62,195 nt of DNA from NCBI GenBank assembly GCA_025716855.1, contig JAIXMQ010000106.1:1-62195 (forward strand). The letters are read 5' to 3'. A program made the translations under genes and the position numbers. This DNA comes from Pilaira anomala (Eukaryota > Mucoromycota > Mucoromycetes > Mucorales > Mucoraceae). Positions 48,684 through 60,284 of the stretch are shown in pieces (position 1 is the first letter of the stretch; each line of letters starts with the position of its first letter). The notes below the pieces were generated by a model, which saw nothing but the letters and a program-made list of their open reading frames with translations, was not told where the DNA came from and did not search any database.

Positions 48684-51600
48684 ATGACCGAGGTTGAAAA
48701 GAAACCAGAACAAACCGAGTCATCCGACGTGATGACTGATTCCAAAGCAGTATTAGTAACAGAAGAAGAACCAAAAAATACAGGCAGTGATAAAGAAGAA
48801 GAATTTTCGGACGCAATGGATGAAATGAATATAAAGACAGCACAAGATTTAACACAAGTGATAAGCGAATTAAAAGGGTCAGTTCCAGCTATGAGTAAAG
48901 AAGAAATTGTGATCAAACCAGAAGAAAACGACGACGTGAAACGATTGGAACCACAAGATATTGGTCTTCTTGACACAATCCCTGAAGATGAATTAAATAC
49001 CAGCTTAATTAACGGAGAAGAGGATGCTTCCCAAATAAAAGCGGACATTGATATTCCATTAACTGTTACTACTACTGCAGCTGATGATGCAGTAGTAAAC
49101 GATATCTCTGCTCCAACTGAACCTAATTCTCCTCGTCCAAGCGCAACTGATTTCAATATAGCTACTCATTTTGAAAAGATTCGTAATTCAATTGATCTTC
49201 CTGCTGATAGAAATATGGCGGATTTCGTTACCCCTCCTACACCTGGTCTGGCTCCTCCTTCCTCCATGATGTTAAATGGTGATATAATAGATGATGATAA
49301 TAATGACGATTTACCAAACAAGTCATCTAGTGAAGAACTTTCTGCTGAAAAAGTTATTACTTCTACTTCAACTCCTGCACCCGTCACTGTACCTGCAGGT
49401 CCACCTAAACCTTCTAATGTCAGCACCATTCCTTTATCAAATATTGATTTTGATCTTGTCAAACCAAACTTTTTAACTCCCAGAGCACAAGAAAGATATG
49501 GTGAGTTTATATATATATACATGTCCTCAAATGAAAAGGAAATACTGAAATATTTAGAATAGATGCTGAAATGTTGAACGGTATGAACTGTTTCTTTAAC
49601 AACAAATTTACAGAAGCAAAAGCAATTTTCGAAAAGAGATCAAGAGAGTAAGGGATATTGTGATTAGATTAAAATGTGTCAAATACTAACATGTATTATG
49701 ATTTCAGTGATCCTTTATACGCTTTAGGACTTAGTTCAATGGCATTTATTAAAGGTAAGAGAAGAAGGAAAAGAAATATAAATATATTTCAAGTTACTCA
49801 TCTCATTCTCATCGTGTAACACCCAATAGCTATTACTGTAAGTATAACAAAAAGAAGAAAAAAAATATGAACAAACAATGAGATATTCAAACTACATTTT
49901 CTCTCTCTTTATATATAGTCATATAATCCCAAAGATGTAGATTCAGCATTATCCAAATTAACCGAAACTTATTTATTTGCAAACGCACAAATTGAAGCAG
50001 CATACGCAAAGAAACCATTAATGGATACTGTATCACATTATTTCACAAACTTGATGGGTTCCAACTCAACTCATCTTCCTACAAACACACGTCCTTTAAC
50101 TAGATTCGAGCTTCAGGAACAATTGTTTATACCTAATGGTGCACTTCGTGCTCATGTCATCAAAGCTGAATGTGGTTTATTGATGGCTATTATATACCTC
50201 TCCATGGAGACTGTAGTTGGATACCTTAAAGCAGGAATCAACCTTCGTCGAGGTAAAGTTTTAAATATACGATCCTTTATTATTCTGTGTTCTGATTATT
50301 TTTTTTTTAAAAAAAAAATAATAGCATACAATAGTTACAGTCTTGTTTGGCAAGAATATAAGCGTATGGGACAAAACTTTAATAAACATATGGATCAAGA
50401 TACAATTTCAGCAATTCAATTTGGTATTGGGTCAGTTCATTTGTTACTTGCTTCTTTACCACCCAAGATTTTGAAGATTGTTTCTGCTTTTGGTTGGACT
50501 GCTGATAAACATCTTGGTTTTGCATTATTAAAGTTATGTTTAGAAGGAAAACGTATTCGAGCTCCACTCGCTTCTTTAATGTAAGTTTTATTATTATTAT
50601 TATTATAATTTAGTTTGTTAACATTATATTTATGCAGGCTACTATCTTATTATGTCATTTTAACTTCTTATGCACCTCAAGTTCTTACACGTGAGCTAAT
50701 CCAACCCGCTATTGAATGTTTACTGGACGCACAAAAGAGTTACCCAAATTCCGCCTTCTTTTTATTCTTTGCAGGTCGAGTATCTCGTTTAGCACGCAAC
50801 TTACCACTTTCTACCCAATCCTTTGCGTATACAATCGAAGTGACTCAAGGAGATTGGGCGGAGACCACATTAGGACATTTAGCTACATTTGAAATTGCAT
50901 TTAATTCAGCAATGGGCTTAGATTGGGCTAGTGCAGCAGTCCGTGCATTAGAGTTACAATCCAAATACAACTCACCTGCATTTTTAAAGTATTTTTATGG
51001 TGCGTGTATGGAGATGCTTGGAAATCGAACTGAAGCAATCTTGGCATTTGCTGAAGCGCCTGGATTAGTTGATAAGAAGAGAAACTCTCAACCTGAATCA
51101 TTTGTAGCTCATCGTGTTGCGTTCTTTGAGATTAGTGGATATCAAGATTTAGATTTTAGTTTACCTGCGCTTGAAATCTTATTTACCTGGAACGCTTTCC
51201 CTTGTATGTCACCCGAGTCACTTGAGAAATGTTTGGAGTTGATTGAAAGTACTTTAGAGTTAATTTATGAACGTGAAAAATTAGAGTATGATATCCGTAC
51301 AGTGGAATTAGCACCTATTTCAGCTACACCAGATTACTATGATCAACGTGGTACACTTTTATTAATGAAAGCATCCATCTTTAATGCTCTTCATCGATAC
51401 TCTGAAGGTATCGTTCATCTTAATTGGATCATTGATAACAAAGAAAAATTCAAGAATACAAATTGGCTTGTTCCTTTTGCTTATTGGGAATCAGGTAATA
51501 TCTGTTGGGGAACCGAAGAATATAAGAGAGCAAGAGCTCTTTGGGAATCTACTTTGATTCATAAGGACTTTGATTTTGAATATAGATTAGCTACTGTAAG

Positions 51601-51808
51601 TTTTTTTTTTTTTTATGTATACATAACAAAAGATTGTTAAACTTTTTATTTTATTTTTCAGCGCTTAAATCTTGCTATTCAACATGCTGTAGAATTAGGT
51701 GTTCCAGAAACTGCTGTACCTAAACCAGATAAAGGAAAAACAACTCATGGCCGTAAAAGAATGTCCATTGTTCCTTCAAAATCTACTGGAAGTATTATTA
51801 CTTCATAA
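48684..51808 (+). CDS. IML2: IML2/TTC39-family TPR protein
   Basis: Eight exons: 48684-49500, 49563-49647, 49708-49754, 49830-49837, 49919-50252, 50325-50580, 50638-51595 and 51662-51808, giving 883 aa. The first 270 residues are acidic and Ser/Pro-rich. The remainder is the helical IML2/TTC39 domain with segments such as EMLNGMNCFFNNKFTEAKAI, DDPLYALGLSSMAFIK, RAYNSYSLVWQEYKRMG and PAFLKYFYGACMEMLGNRTE. Yeast Iml2 is linked to lipid droplets and clearance of inclusion bodies. Exon 4 is only 8 nt (CTATTACT). Skipping it gives an immediate stop, whereas including it restores AIT-SYNPKDVDSALSKL, the expected family sequence. Confidence 0.9.
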
Positions 51809-52213
51809 ACCTTTTTTTTTTTTTTTTTTGCGTTCTTTCTTTGCTCTCTTCTCTCACACTATATCTAAATATACTCGAAAAAATGCCATGTATGACTTTA
51901 CCCTTTCCATTTAATATATAAACACCATTTTATTCCTCTCTTTTTTTTTTCTTTATTAATATATCATTCTTCTTTTTTTTTTTTATTATTATTATTACTC
52001 TGATTGTGTGTCTCTTTGAACTATTTATTTTTAGTTTATTATTTAAACAAAAACAAAAAAAATGTACCACAAAGAACAACTTTTATTTTTAAGCTTTTCT
52101 GATAATGACATTGTATTGTATCTAATTTAAAATGACAAAGAAAAAAAAATAACACTATATAAATACGAACGTAAATAAAAGGAATTATTTCCTTAACAAA
52201 AAAAAAAAAAAAT
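51809..52213. other. Intergenic spacer
   Basis: T-rich and AT-rich 3' region of the IML2 gene and upstream region of the intronless gene. It ends with a poly-A run directly before the next ATG. No gene was seen. Confidence 0.4.
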
Positions 52214-53923
52214 ATGATGTATGAATTAGGACTGTGGTGGTCTTTTTACAACCTTTCTATTTTCTCGTTAGCTTTGGCTTGTTTCAAAGAATTCGAAATC
52301 TCTTTGGCTAATATCAATTTCGAAAACGGACATCCACTTTCCAAAGTATTTTTCTTTTACAACCTATGTTTTGCTGTCTACCACCGAGAATTGATTTGTG
52401 ATTTTGTTACTACCTCAGTTATTACTCTCTTGAAAAAATATTCCAGTGTCAAACAACTCATTTCAAAACCTAAACTATCTATCGTCAGCACCAACAAGAA
52501 AACAAAAGAATCCAACAAGAAGACAAAAAAATTCAAGAAGAAGACAAACAAATCCAACAACCAGCCAGAAATAGAATGCCTTTCAAATTGGGAATCTATG
52601 TTCGAAGAAACCTTTCCAAAAAAAACCGAGATAGAAATTTTACGCGATGCCTTTAAAGCACTCAAAAGCGTGACAAAACATTTTGGAGCTGCCGAGAAAC
52701 TTGTAACCAAATTTCCTAAGCAGTTCAATGAAGAAATAATCCGACAAAGCTGTCGATTGATGCTAATTGAGCTCCTTGTCTTTTACCGCAAAACGCGATT
52801 GAGACCTTTGTTAAGATTTGTCATCAAGAACGATACAACCAAGCATATGACATTAGCTGGTGAAATTTTAATTGCATTCTCTGTTCTTATTTCAAAATCA
52901 CTTGACCTTGAAATTATTAAAGGCTTAAACGAAGATAGCCCTCAAGTTGCCATTTTGCTATGCCTTTTTATTTCAAACGATGATTATTTATTCAACTATA
53001 TCCTTTGCCGTATGGAGCCATTTAACGAGAAAGAGAAAGAGCTCATAAGAAACAGTAGTTTTAATCGAGTAGACTACCTTAAACGTGATTATAAACGTGC
53101 TGAATTATCTTTTATTGAAAAATTTATGAGGAAAAATATTTTTATGCATGGTCAACCTTTACTTATCAAAACAACACAATTCAACTTCTCCAATAAATTA
53201 AGACATAAATATAAAGGTGTAATTCATAAATCACCTTTGCTCTTTTCTAACCAGCCTCCTGAAGATCAAAAAAGAAAACCAAAAGCGTTCCGAGTAACCG
53301 AGAAACCACAACGTATAACAAGAATACAGAAGCAACTGTTATGTAACTTTATTAATTTGGATGATCCCAGAGAATTCATGGTAGATGCCATATTAGACAG
53401 CAGAAGAGCAACGGAAGAAGTCAAAAAAGCAACAGAAGAAGCTGAAAAAGCATTGGAAAGAGCCAAAAACGAATGCATAGAAATCATCAAAATACTCGAC
53501 AAAGAAAAAATTGGACTTGACATGGACACAAGTATAAAAATGCAGCCATTTATTTTAAGTAGTGTTGATAAAGAACAGACAGCTTTAGGAAGTCTCCGAT
53601 TAAGACATCTTGGCCATATATCGATTTTTGATAAGATAAAAACTTTATTGAATCATTCAGAATCCATACAAGAGTTGAATTCGATTTATGAGGAAGTTTT
53701 TATGACGCCAGAAATATTTAGTGATCCTCTGAAGTTAGAACACGGTTTATTAGAATTACGAATGCTTTACGATACACTCATTATTAAATTTGATGATTTT
53801 CAATATATTCTTGGTCAATACGACAGGGAGATCTCTATGCTTGCAGTTCAAGCGCTAGAAATGATATTTCCTCCTCATCCATCATTCTATTTAACAGAAA
53901 GAAACTATATTTCTTCTTCTTAG
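52214..53923 (+). CDS. Long intronless orphan protein, unidentified
   Basis: A single uninterrupted frame of 569 codons, beginning with two ATGs after an A-rich leader. The N-terminal 60 residues are partly hydrophobic with aromatic residues (MMYELGLWWSFYNLSIFSLA). Residues about 88-118 are a Lys/Asn/Ser-rich low-complexity stretch (NKKTKESNKKTKKFKKKTNK). The middle is helical and Leu/Ile-rich. Residues about 390-430 are a regular Ala/Glu/Lys coiled coil (ATEEVKKATEEAEKALERAK). The end is an acidic/hydrophobic helical region. No enzyme motif is visible. Its full open length, lack of introns and slightly different style from neighbours suggest a young, retroposed or acquired gene. Function unknown. 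Confidence 0.7.
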   Translation: MMYELGLWWSFYNLSIFSLALACFKEFEISLANINFENGHPLSKVFFFYNLCFAVYHRELICDFVTTSVITLLKKYSSVKQLISKPKLSIVSTNKKTKESNKKTKKFKKKTNKSNNQPEIECLSNWESMFEETFPKKTEIEILRDAFKALKSVTKHFGAAEKLVTKFPKQFNEEIIRQSCRLMLIELLVFYRKTRLRPLLRFVIKNDTTKHMTLAGEILIAFSVLISKSLDLEIIKGLNEDSPQVAILLCLFISNDDYLFNYILCRMEPFNEKEKELIRNSSFNRVDYLKRDYKRAELSFIEKFMRKNIFMHGQPLLIKTTQFNFSNKLRHKYKGVIHKSPLLFSNQPPEDQKRKPKAFRVTEKPQRITRIQKQLLCNFINLDDPREFMVDAILDSRRATEEVKKATEEAEKALERAKNECIEIIKILDKEKIGLDMDTSIKMQPFILSSVDKEQTALGSLRLRHLGHISIFDKIKTLLNHSESIQELNSIYEEVFMTPEIFSDPLKLEHGLLELRMLYDTLIIKFDDFQYILGQYDREISMLAVQALEMIFPPHPSFYLTERNYISSS

Positions 53924-54547
53924 CCTAGATTCTAATAAAATAATCTTTGAATTTTTGTCATTTTACATACATAGTAGATATTAAACTTAAATTTCTTTTT
54001 TTGACAGCTGTTATTGTTATTGTACTATGAAGATCAATATATATTATGATAGAGATCAGCAGTTTGTTTACCCCTTACTTCCTCCCCTTCTTTCTCTCTC
54101 TCTCTCCCACCCCCCTTTTTTTTTTATACATACAAACAATAAAAAACATAGCATTGTGCCCATATATACATTAGATCAAAATATATGTAATGTACTGTAC
54201 ATATATAATAAGTGATTTAAGAGACAAAGTAAAAAGCTCATTGTTGTCATTATTTGTAAAACAATTTTTATTTAGATGACAGATTATAACTAGTTATCAA
54301 ATAGAGAGAGAATTTAATTTAAACGAATCTACTACTGAGATATCTCTTTGACCGTGTATCCATTCCCAAATTGGCTATGAAGAAGCCAAACTGTGATGTA
54401 GTACTAAATTTAATTATTTTAAGCTTTTTTTTTTTTTTTTTTTCTTGTGTTTCCTCTCCTATTTTTATTTATTTATATAAGAAAAACTTTTTTTTTATTT
54501 TGTTTAAAAACAAACTCTTTTTCCCTTCTTATTAGTTTTATATAAAA
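53924..54547. other. Intergenic spacer
   Basis: AT-rich spacer with CT-rich (54080-54108) and T-rich (54425-54443) tracts, upstream of the coiled-coil gene. No gene was seen. Confidence 0.4.
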
Positions 54548-57098
54548 ATGACAGATAGAGCTTCAAGAACTCCGTCCACGACAAATAAGCGGAAATCTTT
54601 ATTATCCGAGTTAGGTATTCAGTCAGGCACCAACGGACCTGCACCTACTACAGCGACAACACCTACAGCTCGGACTCGAACGACACCACCCTTGAACCGT
54701 CGTTCCAGTACTTCCGTTAAACCAGCTTCACCTTCCGTCTCCAAGACCCGTTCCAACAGTAACAACGTACTTTCAAATAATAAAAAAGCGCCTTCACCTG
54801 TAAAAGTCGATCGCACTTCAAAGGTTTCATCTGCTGTTTCTTCACCTACATCTCCTGCTCCCAATAGAAGATCCATTGTACCTTCAAGTCAACGATCTGC
54901 AACAAGTTCACCTTTAGTTCGTAGAGCTTCACTTCAAGTGGGTGGCTCTCCAAACGGTTCAACTACTGCAAACAAACGAGTTTCGTCTCCAGCTGGTTTA
55001 GACTCTTTACAAGAGGTTCAAACTATGAAGGAGCAGGTAAAGAAGTTATCAAATGTATGTTTATATATATATATGTATTTATTTTATCTTTATAGATTGT
55101 TCAAAAAGAATTATTGTTGGTGGAAAAGGAACAAGAAATACAAAGATTAAAAGAGTCGGAAAAGACTTTAAAAGAATCTGAAGAAGCTTTAAAGAAGTCT
55201 GAACAAGCTTTAAAAGAATCCGAGCAAGCTTTAAAAGAATCACAACAAACTTTAAAAGAATCTCAACGTAATTTAATAGAAGAGGTAAAAAAAAAAAAAA
55301 AAATAGAATTAAAATTGAAACCAAAAAGTTAACCTTGGAGAGTGTATATATTAGAATGAAAAGAAGGTTTCTGCACTTTTTACAGAATTAAATCAGCTGA
55401 AGGAACAACGTCAAAATTCGGTATGTTAGAAAAAGAGCGTATCAGTGTCTAATAGTAAAATACTTATAACTATAGTGTGTATGTAGAGTATTGTAAAGGA
55501 TACAGATTTAGAATATCAAAAAAAGAGATTTGATGCATTATCAAAAGATTATGACCAACAAGTGGCTAAAATCAAGCAGACTTACGAAAATCAACATCAA
55601 ATTGATTTAGAAAAGCTTGAAAAGGAAAAGAATAGTTACATGCATCAATTAAGCACTGAACAAACCATGCATGAAAATTTCAAAAAGGAACAAGAGCTCG
55701 TCATTGCTAATTTAAAGTCACAAATTGCCTTGATGGAGGAAAGTGCTTCATCCAGTCATGCACGTAAAATCCAATCAGAATTAACTGCTTCAGAAGCCGC
55801 TTTACAAGAATTTAAAAAACAATCTATTCAACAAACTGAAGCTTTAGAACGTAGATACCGTGATGAAATTAGACAGTTACAAAGTGGAAGTGATGATACC
55901 GCTCAAGCTTGGTTAGAAAAGACAAGAGCTGCTCAACAACAAGTGGATAAGTTACATGATGAATTATTAAGAAAGGAGATCACACATAAGGAAACAGTAG
56001 AAAAACTGGTTGAAAAACATACTTTGGAAATCGATCAATTGACAGAGACCTGTGAAAAAAGAGAAGCTGAAATCGAAGAACATTCAGTTCATATCGATGA
56101 TTTATTATTTCAAGTAGAGACATTACAAAATTCACTTGAAGCAGCCACTGTACGATTAGAGCATACTGCCAAATCAACTCCTACTACCTCCAGTAACCGT
56201 GACGATATTAATTCAGATACACCTCATGAACCCATTAAAAATATTCATCAAGAATGTTTAAATCGTATCGATGTTAAACAAAAAGAAGTACAAGACATTA
56301 AAAATAAAATGAAGGAAATGAAAAATGTTCAAGAAATTGAATTAAATCGTTTAAGACAAGAAAATGCAGCTACTGTTGCAGAATTGCGTCAAACCATTTC
56401 TAGTCTTGAGCAGAAATTATCTACAGCTGCAACTGCAACAGAGTCATCATCATTTTCATCACCACCTATGGATGAAGAGAGATTAATTGCAATTGCAGAA
56501 CAACATCGCAAGGAAATCACCACCATGCATGAACAATATCAATTTGTAGTCGATACAAAAGATCGTGAATTAGAAGACTATGCTTATCGTGTGAAAGCAC
56601 TTGTAGCTTCAAAACAAAAAGAAGTAGAAAAGTTACATATAGAAACAAATACTGCTTTAGATCAATATGAACGCAATATTGAAGGATATGAGGTAAATTT
56701 CTCAATTTTTTTTTTTTTCCTTTTTCTTTTTTAAAGTATAGTAGTTAACTGGAGGCCAAAAACAAAACAAACTATTTCAGTATTATACTTTAATGATTTA
56801 ATATGAGATCCTCATAAATATATACCCTTTTTTTTTTATATATAAATAGAAAAAAATGAAAGAATATCAAACCAAATATCAAAAGTTGGAAGATAATGTC
56901 ACTCATTGGCAAACAATATCACATAATAATGAAGTTCTTATAGAAGATATGAAAAGAGAGTGTAGTTCTCATCGTGATGAAAACACTCAACTTATTCGGT
57001 AAAGATTTTTTTTTGTATATAATTTAATATTTTTACTCACTAACACCTATATATCAAATAGTCTTGTAAATCAATTGCAATCAGAATTACATTCATAA
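54548..57098 (+). CDS. Long coiled-coil protein, Ser/Pro-rich basic N-terminus (intact copy)
   Basis: Six exons: 54548-55036, 55096-55284, 55355-55420, 55487-56692, 56850-56998 and 57062-57098, giving 711 aa. Residues 1-160 are basic and rich in Ser, Thr, Pro and Arg, as in microtubule-binding tails. From about residue 163 the protein is almost all coiled coil. It includes a block of tandem heptads built on ALKESEQ (residues about 177-222) and long segments such as KHTLEIDQLTETCEKREAEI. The composition recalls CLIP/TACC-type or golgin-type scaffolds, but no named domain could be assigned. Sequence from exon 2 (55185) to beyond the stop forms the left arm of a large inverted duplication. Confidence 0.8.
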
Positions 57099-57369
57099 AT
57101 AAAATAAATTAACTAGTTAAATCTGCCTCTTTTACTTTTAATTTATGGTGAAAAAAAAAATTTTTTAAAGGAAGGGACCTTTTGATACTACCATTCTATT
57201 ACGACAGTAAAGCCCTACGCTACACTACCTGTGTTTACTGGCCTTAATTAGTCTTTTTGATAAAGAAAAACGAGGTATTGTGGACATGATTTTCTTTGTT
57301 ACAGCGAAAAAAATTTGAGCCAATCAAATCATTGGAAAAGGGGGAAAAGTGTATTTTTAGGCAAAAATA

Positions 57370-60020
57370 AGCCAGTCCCCCCCTATGGATTTTTTCAAGA
57401 TTCAGAAATATCCATACATCTTTACATTAAAAAGGTTTTAAAGCTTAGCTTTTTACCAATACATGTAGAATTTGACGCTCTTTTTAATGATGCAAAAAGC
57501 AAAGTAAAATAGTAACAAATATTTATAGGTATTATGAAAAAACGATATACAGTTTTTGTTAGGGCAAGTATATTTCCTACATAAAAAATAATAATTCTAA
57601 ATCAATAGAAAGATGCGCCTTCAAATTCTGCATCGATTGTATATTATATAGTAAAATAGAATAGGTGAAATAAAAGACTTTAATTTGAAAAGAAAGAAAT
57701 TTGGACCCAAATCTCAATTTTTAGGTCCAAAAACAGGAAAAAAACCAAATCAGGATACAGACGTATTTTGTTAGACAATGTTATATTCCAAAGATGTAGA
57801 ATTTAAAAACTAAGATTTCTATGCATTTAGATTTATTATCTTGTATATAAAAAATATACATGTCCTAATAGAAGCTGTGCTTTCTCGCAATGACTATTAA
57901 ACTTTATAATTATGCTACTTTGATTTTACATCATTCGAAAGAGCGTCAAATTCTACCTTAGACATCAATAAAAAGCTAAACTTTAAAACCATTTAAATAC
58001 AAAGATATATCTGCATTTCTAATTTTTATTTTTTTTAAGCTGTGAAAAAAATTCCATTTTTTAGAAAAATTTGCTAGTCCCCCCCTATGGATTTTTTCAA
58101 AAATCAGAAAGATAGATATATCTTTACATTAAAATGAGTTTAACGCTTGTTCTTTTAACGGTAAATACAGAATTTTGCACTCTTTCGAATGATGTAAAAA
58201 TCAAAATAAAATAATACAAATATTAATGGTTATTGTCAGAAAACGAAATAAAGTTTTTATTAGGGCAAGTATATTTTCTGTTTCTAATAATATAAATCGA
58301 ATTATTTAGAAAGATGCGCCTTTAAATTCTGCACTTTCTGTATATCATATTGTTTAATGAAATAGTTGATTTAGAGGAACGTTACTTTGACAAGAAGGTA
58401 TTTTTTGTCAAAATTTAGGTTTCTGGGACTGAAAAACGAGGTGTATTAGACCATGCTACATGCACTCTCCATTTGTAGTGCATGTAAGGAAAACAGTTTT
58501 TGTTAGAAAAAGTATATTTTTTACATATAAAAAAATACATCTTTATATACAATCATCTGCCCATATAAATTTAGAATTTTCTGGATATAGTATTGTATAA
58601 TAAAATAGTTAATATTGAAGGATTTACTTTGACATGAAAGATTTCTGGGCTTAAAATTTAAGTGTGTTTAGTTAATTTAGAGGTGGTGACTCACCATAAG
58701 CCGCCTCATATAAACTACACACACCACATATTTAAGCCCAGAAACCTTTCATGTCAAAGTAAAGTCCTTCAATATTAACTATTTTATTATACATTACTAT
58801 ATCCAGAAAATTCTAAATTTATATGGGCAGATGATTGTATATAAAGATGTATTTTTTTATATGTAAAAAATATACTTTTTCTAACAAAAACTGTTTTCCT
58901 TACATGCACTACAAATGGAGAGTGCATGTAGCATGGTCTACATACACCTCGTTTTTCAGTCCCAGAAACCTAAATTTTGACAAAAAATACCTTCTTGTCA
59001 AAGTAACGTTCCTCTAAATCAACTATTTCATTAAACAATATGATATACAGAAAGTGCAGAATTTAAAGGCGCATCTTTCTAAATAATTCGATTTATATTA
59101 TTAGAAACAGAAAATATACTTGCCCTAATAAAAACTTTATTTCGTTTTCTGACAATAACCATTAATATTTTATTATTTTATTTTGATTTTTACATCATTC
59201 GAAAGAGTGCAAAATTCTGTATTTACCGTTAAAAGAACAAGCGTTAAACCTTTTTAATGTAAAGATATATCTATTTCTGATTTTTGAAAAAATCCATAGG
59301 GGGGGACTAGCAAATTTTTCTAAAAAATGGAATTTTTTTCACAGCTTAAAAAAAATAAAAATTAGAAATGCAGATATATCTTTGTATTTAAATGGTTTTA
59401 AAGTTTAGCTTTTTATTGATGTCTAAGGTAGAATTTGACGCTCTTTCGAATGATGTAAGAATCAAAGTAGCACAATTATAAAGTTTAATAGTCATTGCGA
59501 GAAAGCACAGCTTCTATTAGGACATGTATATTTTTTATATACAAGATAATAAATCTAAATGCATAGAAATCTTAGTTTTTAAATTCTACATCTTTGGAAT
59601 ATAACATTGTCTAACAAAATACGTCTGTATCCTGATTTGGTTTTTTTCCTGTTTTTGGACCTAAAAATTGAGATTTGGGTCCAAATTTCTTTCTTTTCAA
59701 ATTAAAGTCTTTTATTTCACCTATTCTATTTTACTATATAATATACAATCGATGCAGAATTTGAAGGCGCATCTTTCTATTGATTTAGAATTATTATTTT
59801 TTATGTAGAAAATATACTTGCCCTAACAAAAACTGTATATCGTTTTTTCATAATACCTATAAACATTTGTTACTATTTTACTTTGCTTTTTGCATCATTA
59901 AAAAGAGCGTCAAATTCTACATGTATTGGTAAAAAGCTAAGCTTTAAAACCTTTTTAATGTAAAGATGTATGGATATTTCTGAATCTTGAAAAAATCCAT
60001 AGGGGGGGACTGGCTTATTT
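57370..60020. repeat. Repeat unit of about 300-400 bp in alternating orientation
   Basis: Within the left arm a unit starting with CCCCCCCTATGGATTTTTTC occurs forward at about 57370-57775 and again at about 58072-58460. The spacing is 701-702 bp, measured on three landmarks: the C-run, AGGGCAAGT and GATGCGCC. An inverted, diverged copy fills about 57800-58050, and a partial forward copy spans about 58490-58670. The right arm mirrors all of these, with G-runs at about 59297 and 60002. The unit is AT-rich and has no long ORF. It is probably a foldback-type or satellite-like element. Confidence 0.75.
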
Positions 60021-60284
60021 TTGCCTAAAAATACACTTTTTCCTCCTTTTCCGATGATTTGATTGGCTCAAATTTTTTTCGCTGTAACAAAGAAAATCAT
60101 GTCCACAATACCTCGTTTTTCTTTATCAAAAAGACTAATTAAGGCCAGTAAACACAGGTAGTGTAGCGTAGGGCTTTACTGTCGTAATAGAATGGTAGTA
60201 TCAAAAGGTCCTTCCTTTAAAAATTTTTTTTTTCACCATAAATTAAAAGTAAAGAGGCAGATTTAACTAGTTAATTTATTTTAT

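Noticed and set aside
48519..49156. Long minus-strand open frame opposite the IML2 first exon
   Set aside because: It is a shadow of Ser/Glu-biased codons in the real exon; the CT repeat supplies its Arg-Glu run.
52214..53923. Viral or transposon origin for the intronless 569-aa ORF
   Set aside because: No polymerase, integrase, capsid or transposase motif is visible, and no terminal repeats flank it.
58835..59017. Small ORF at the palindrome centre
   Set aside because: It lies in the AT-rich repeat unit, is not open in the mirrored copy and has no coding character.
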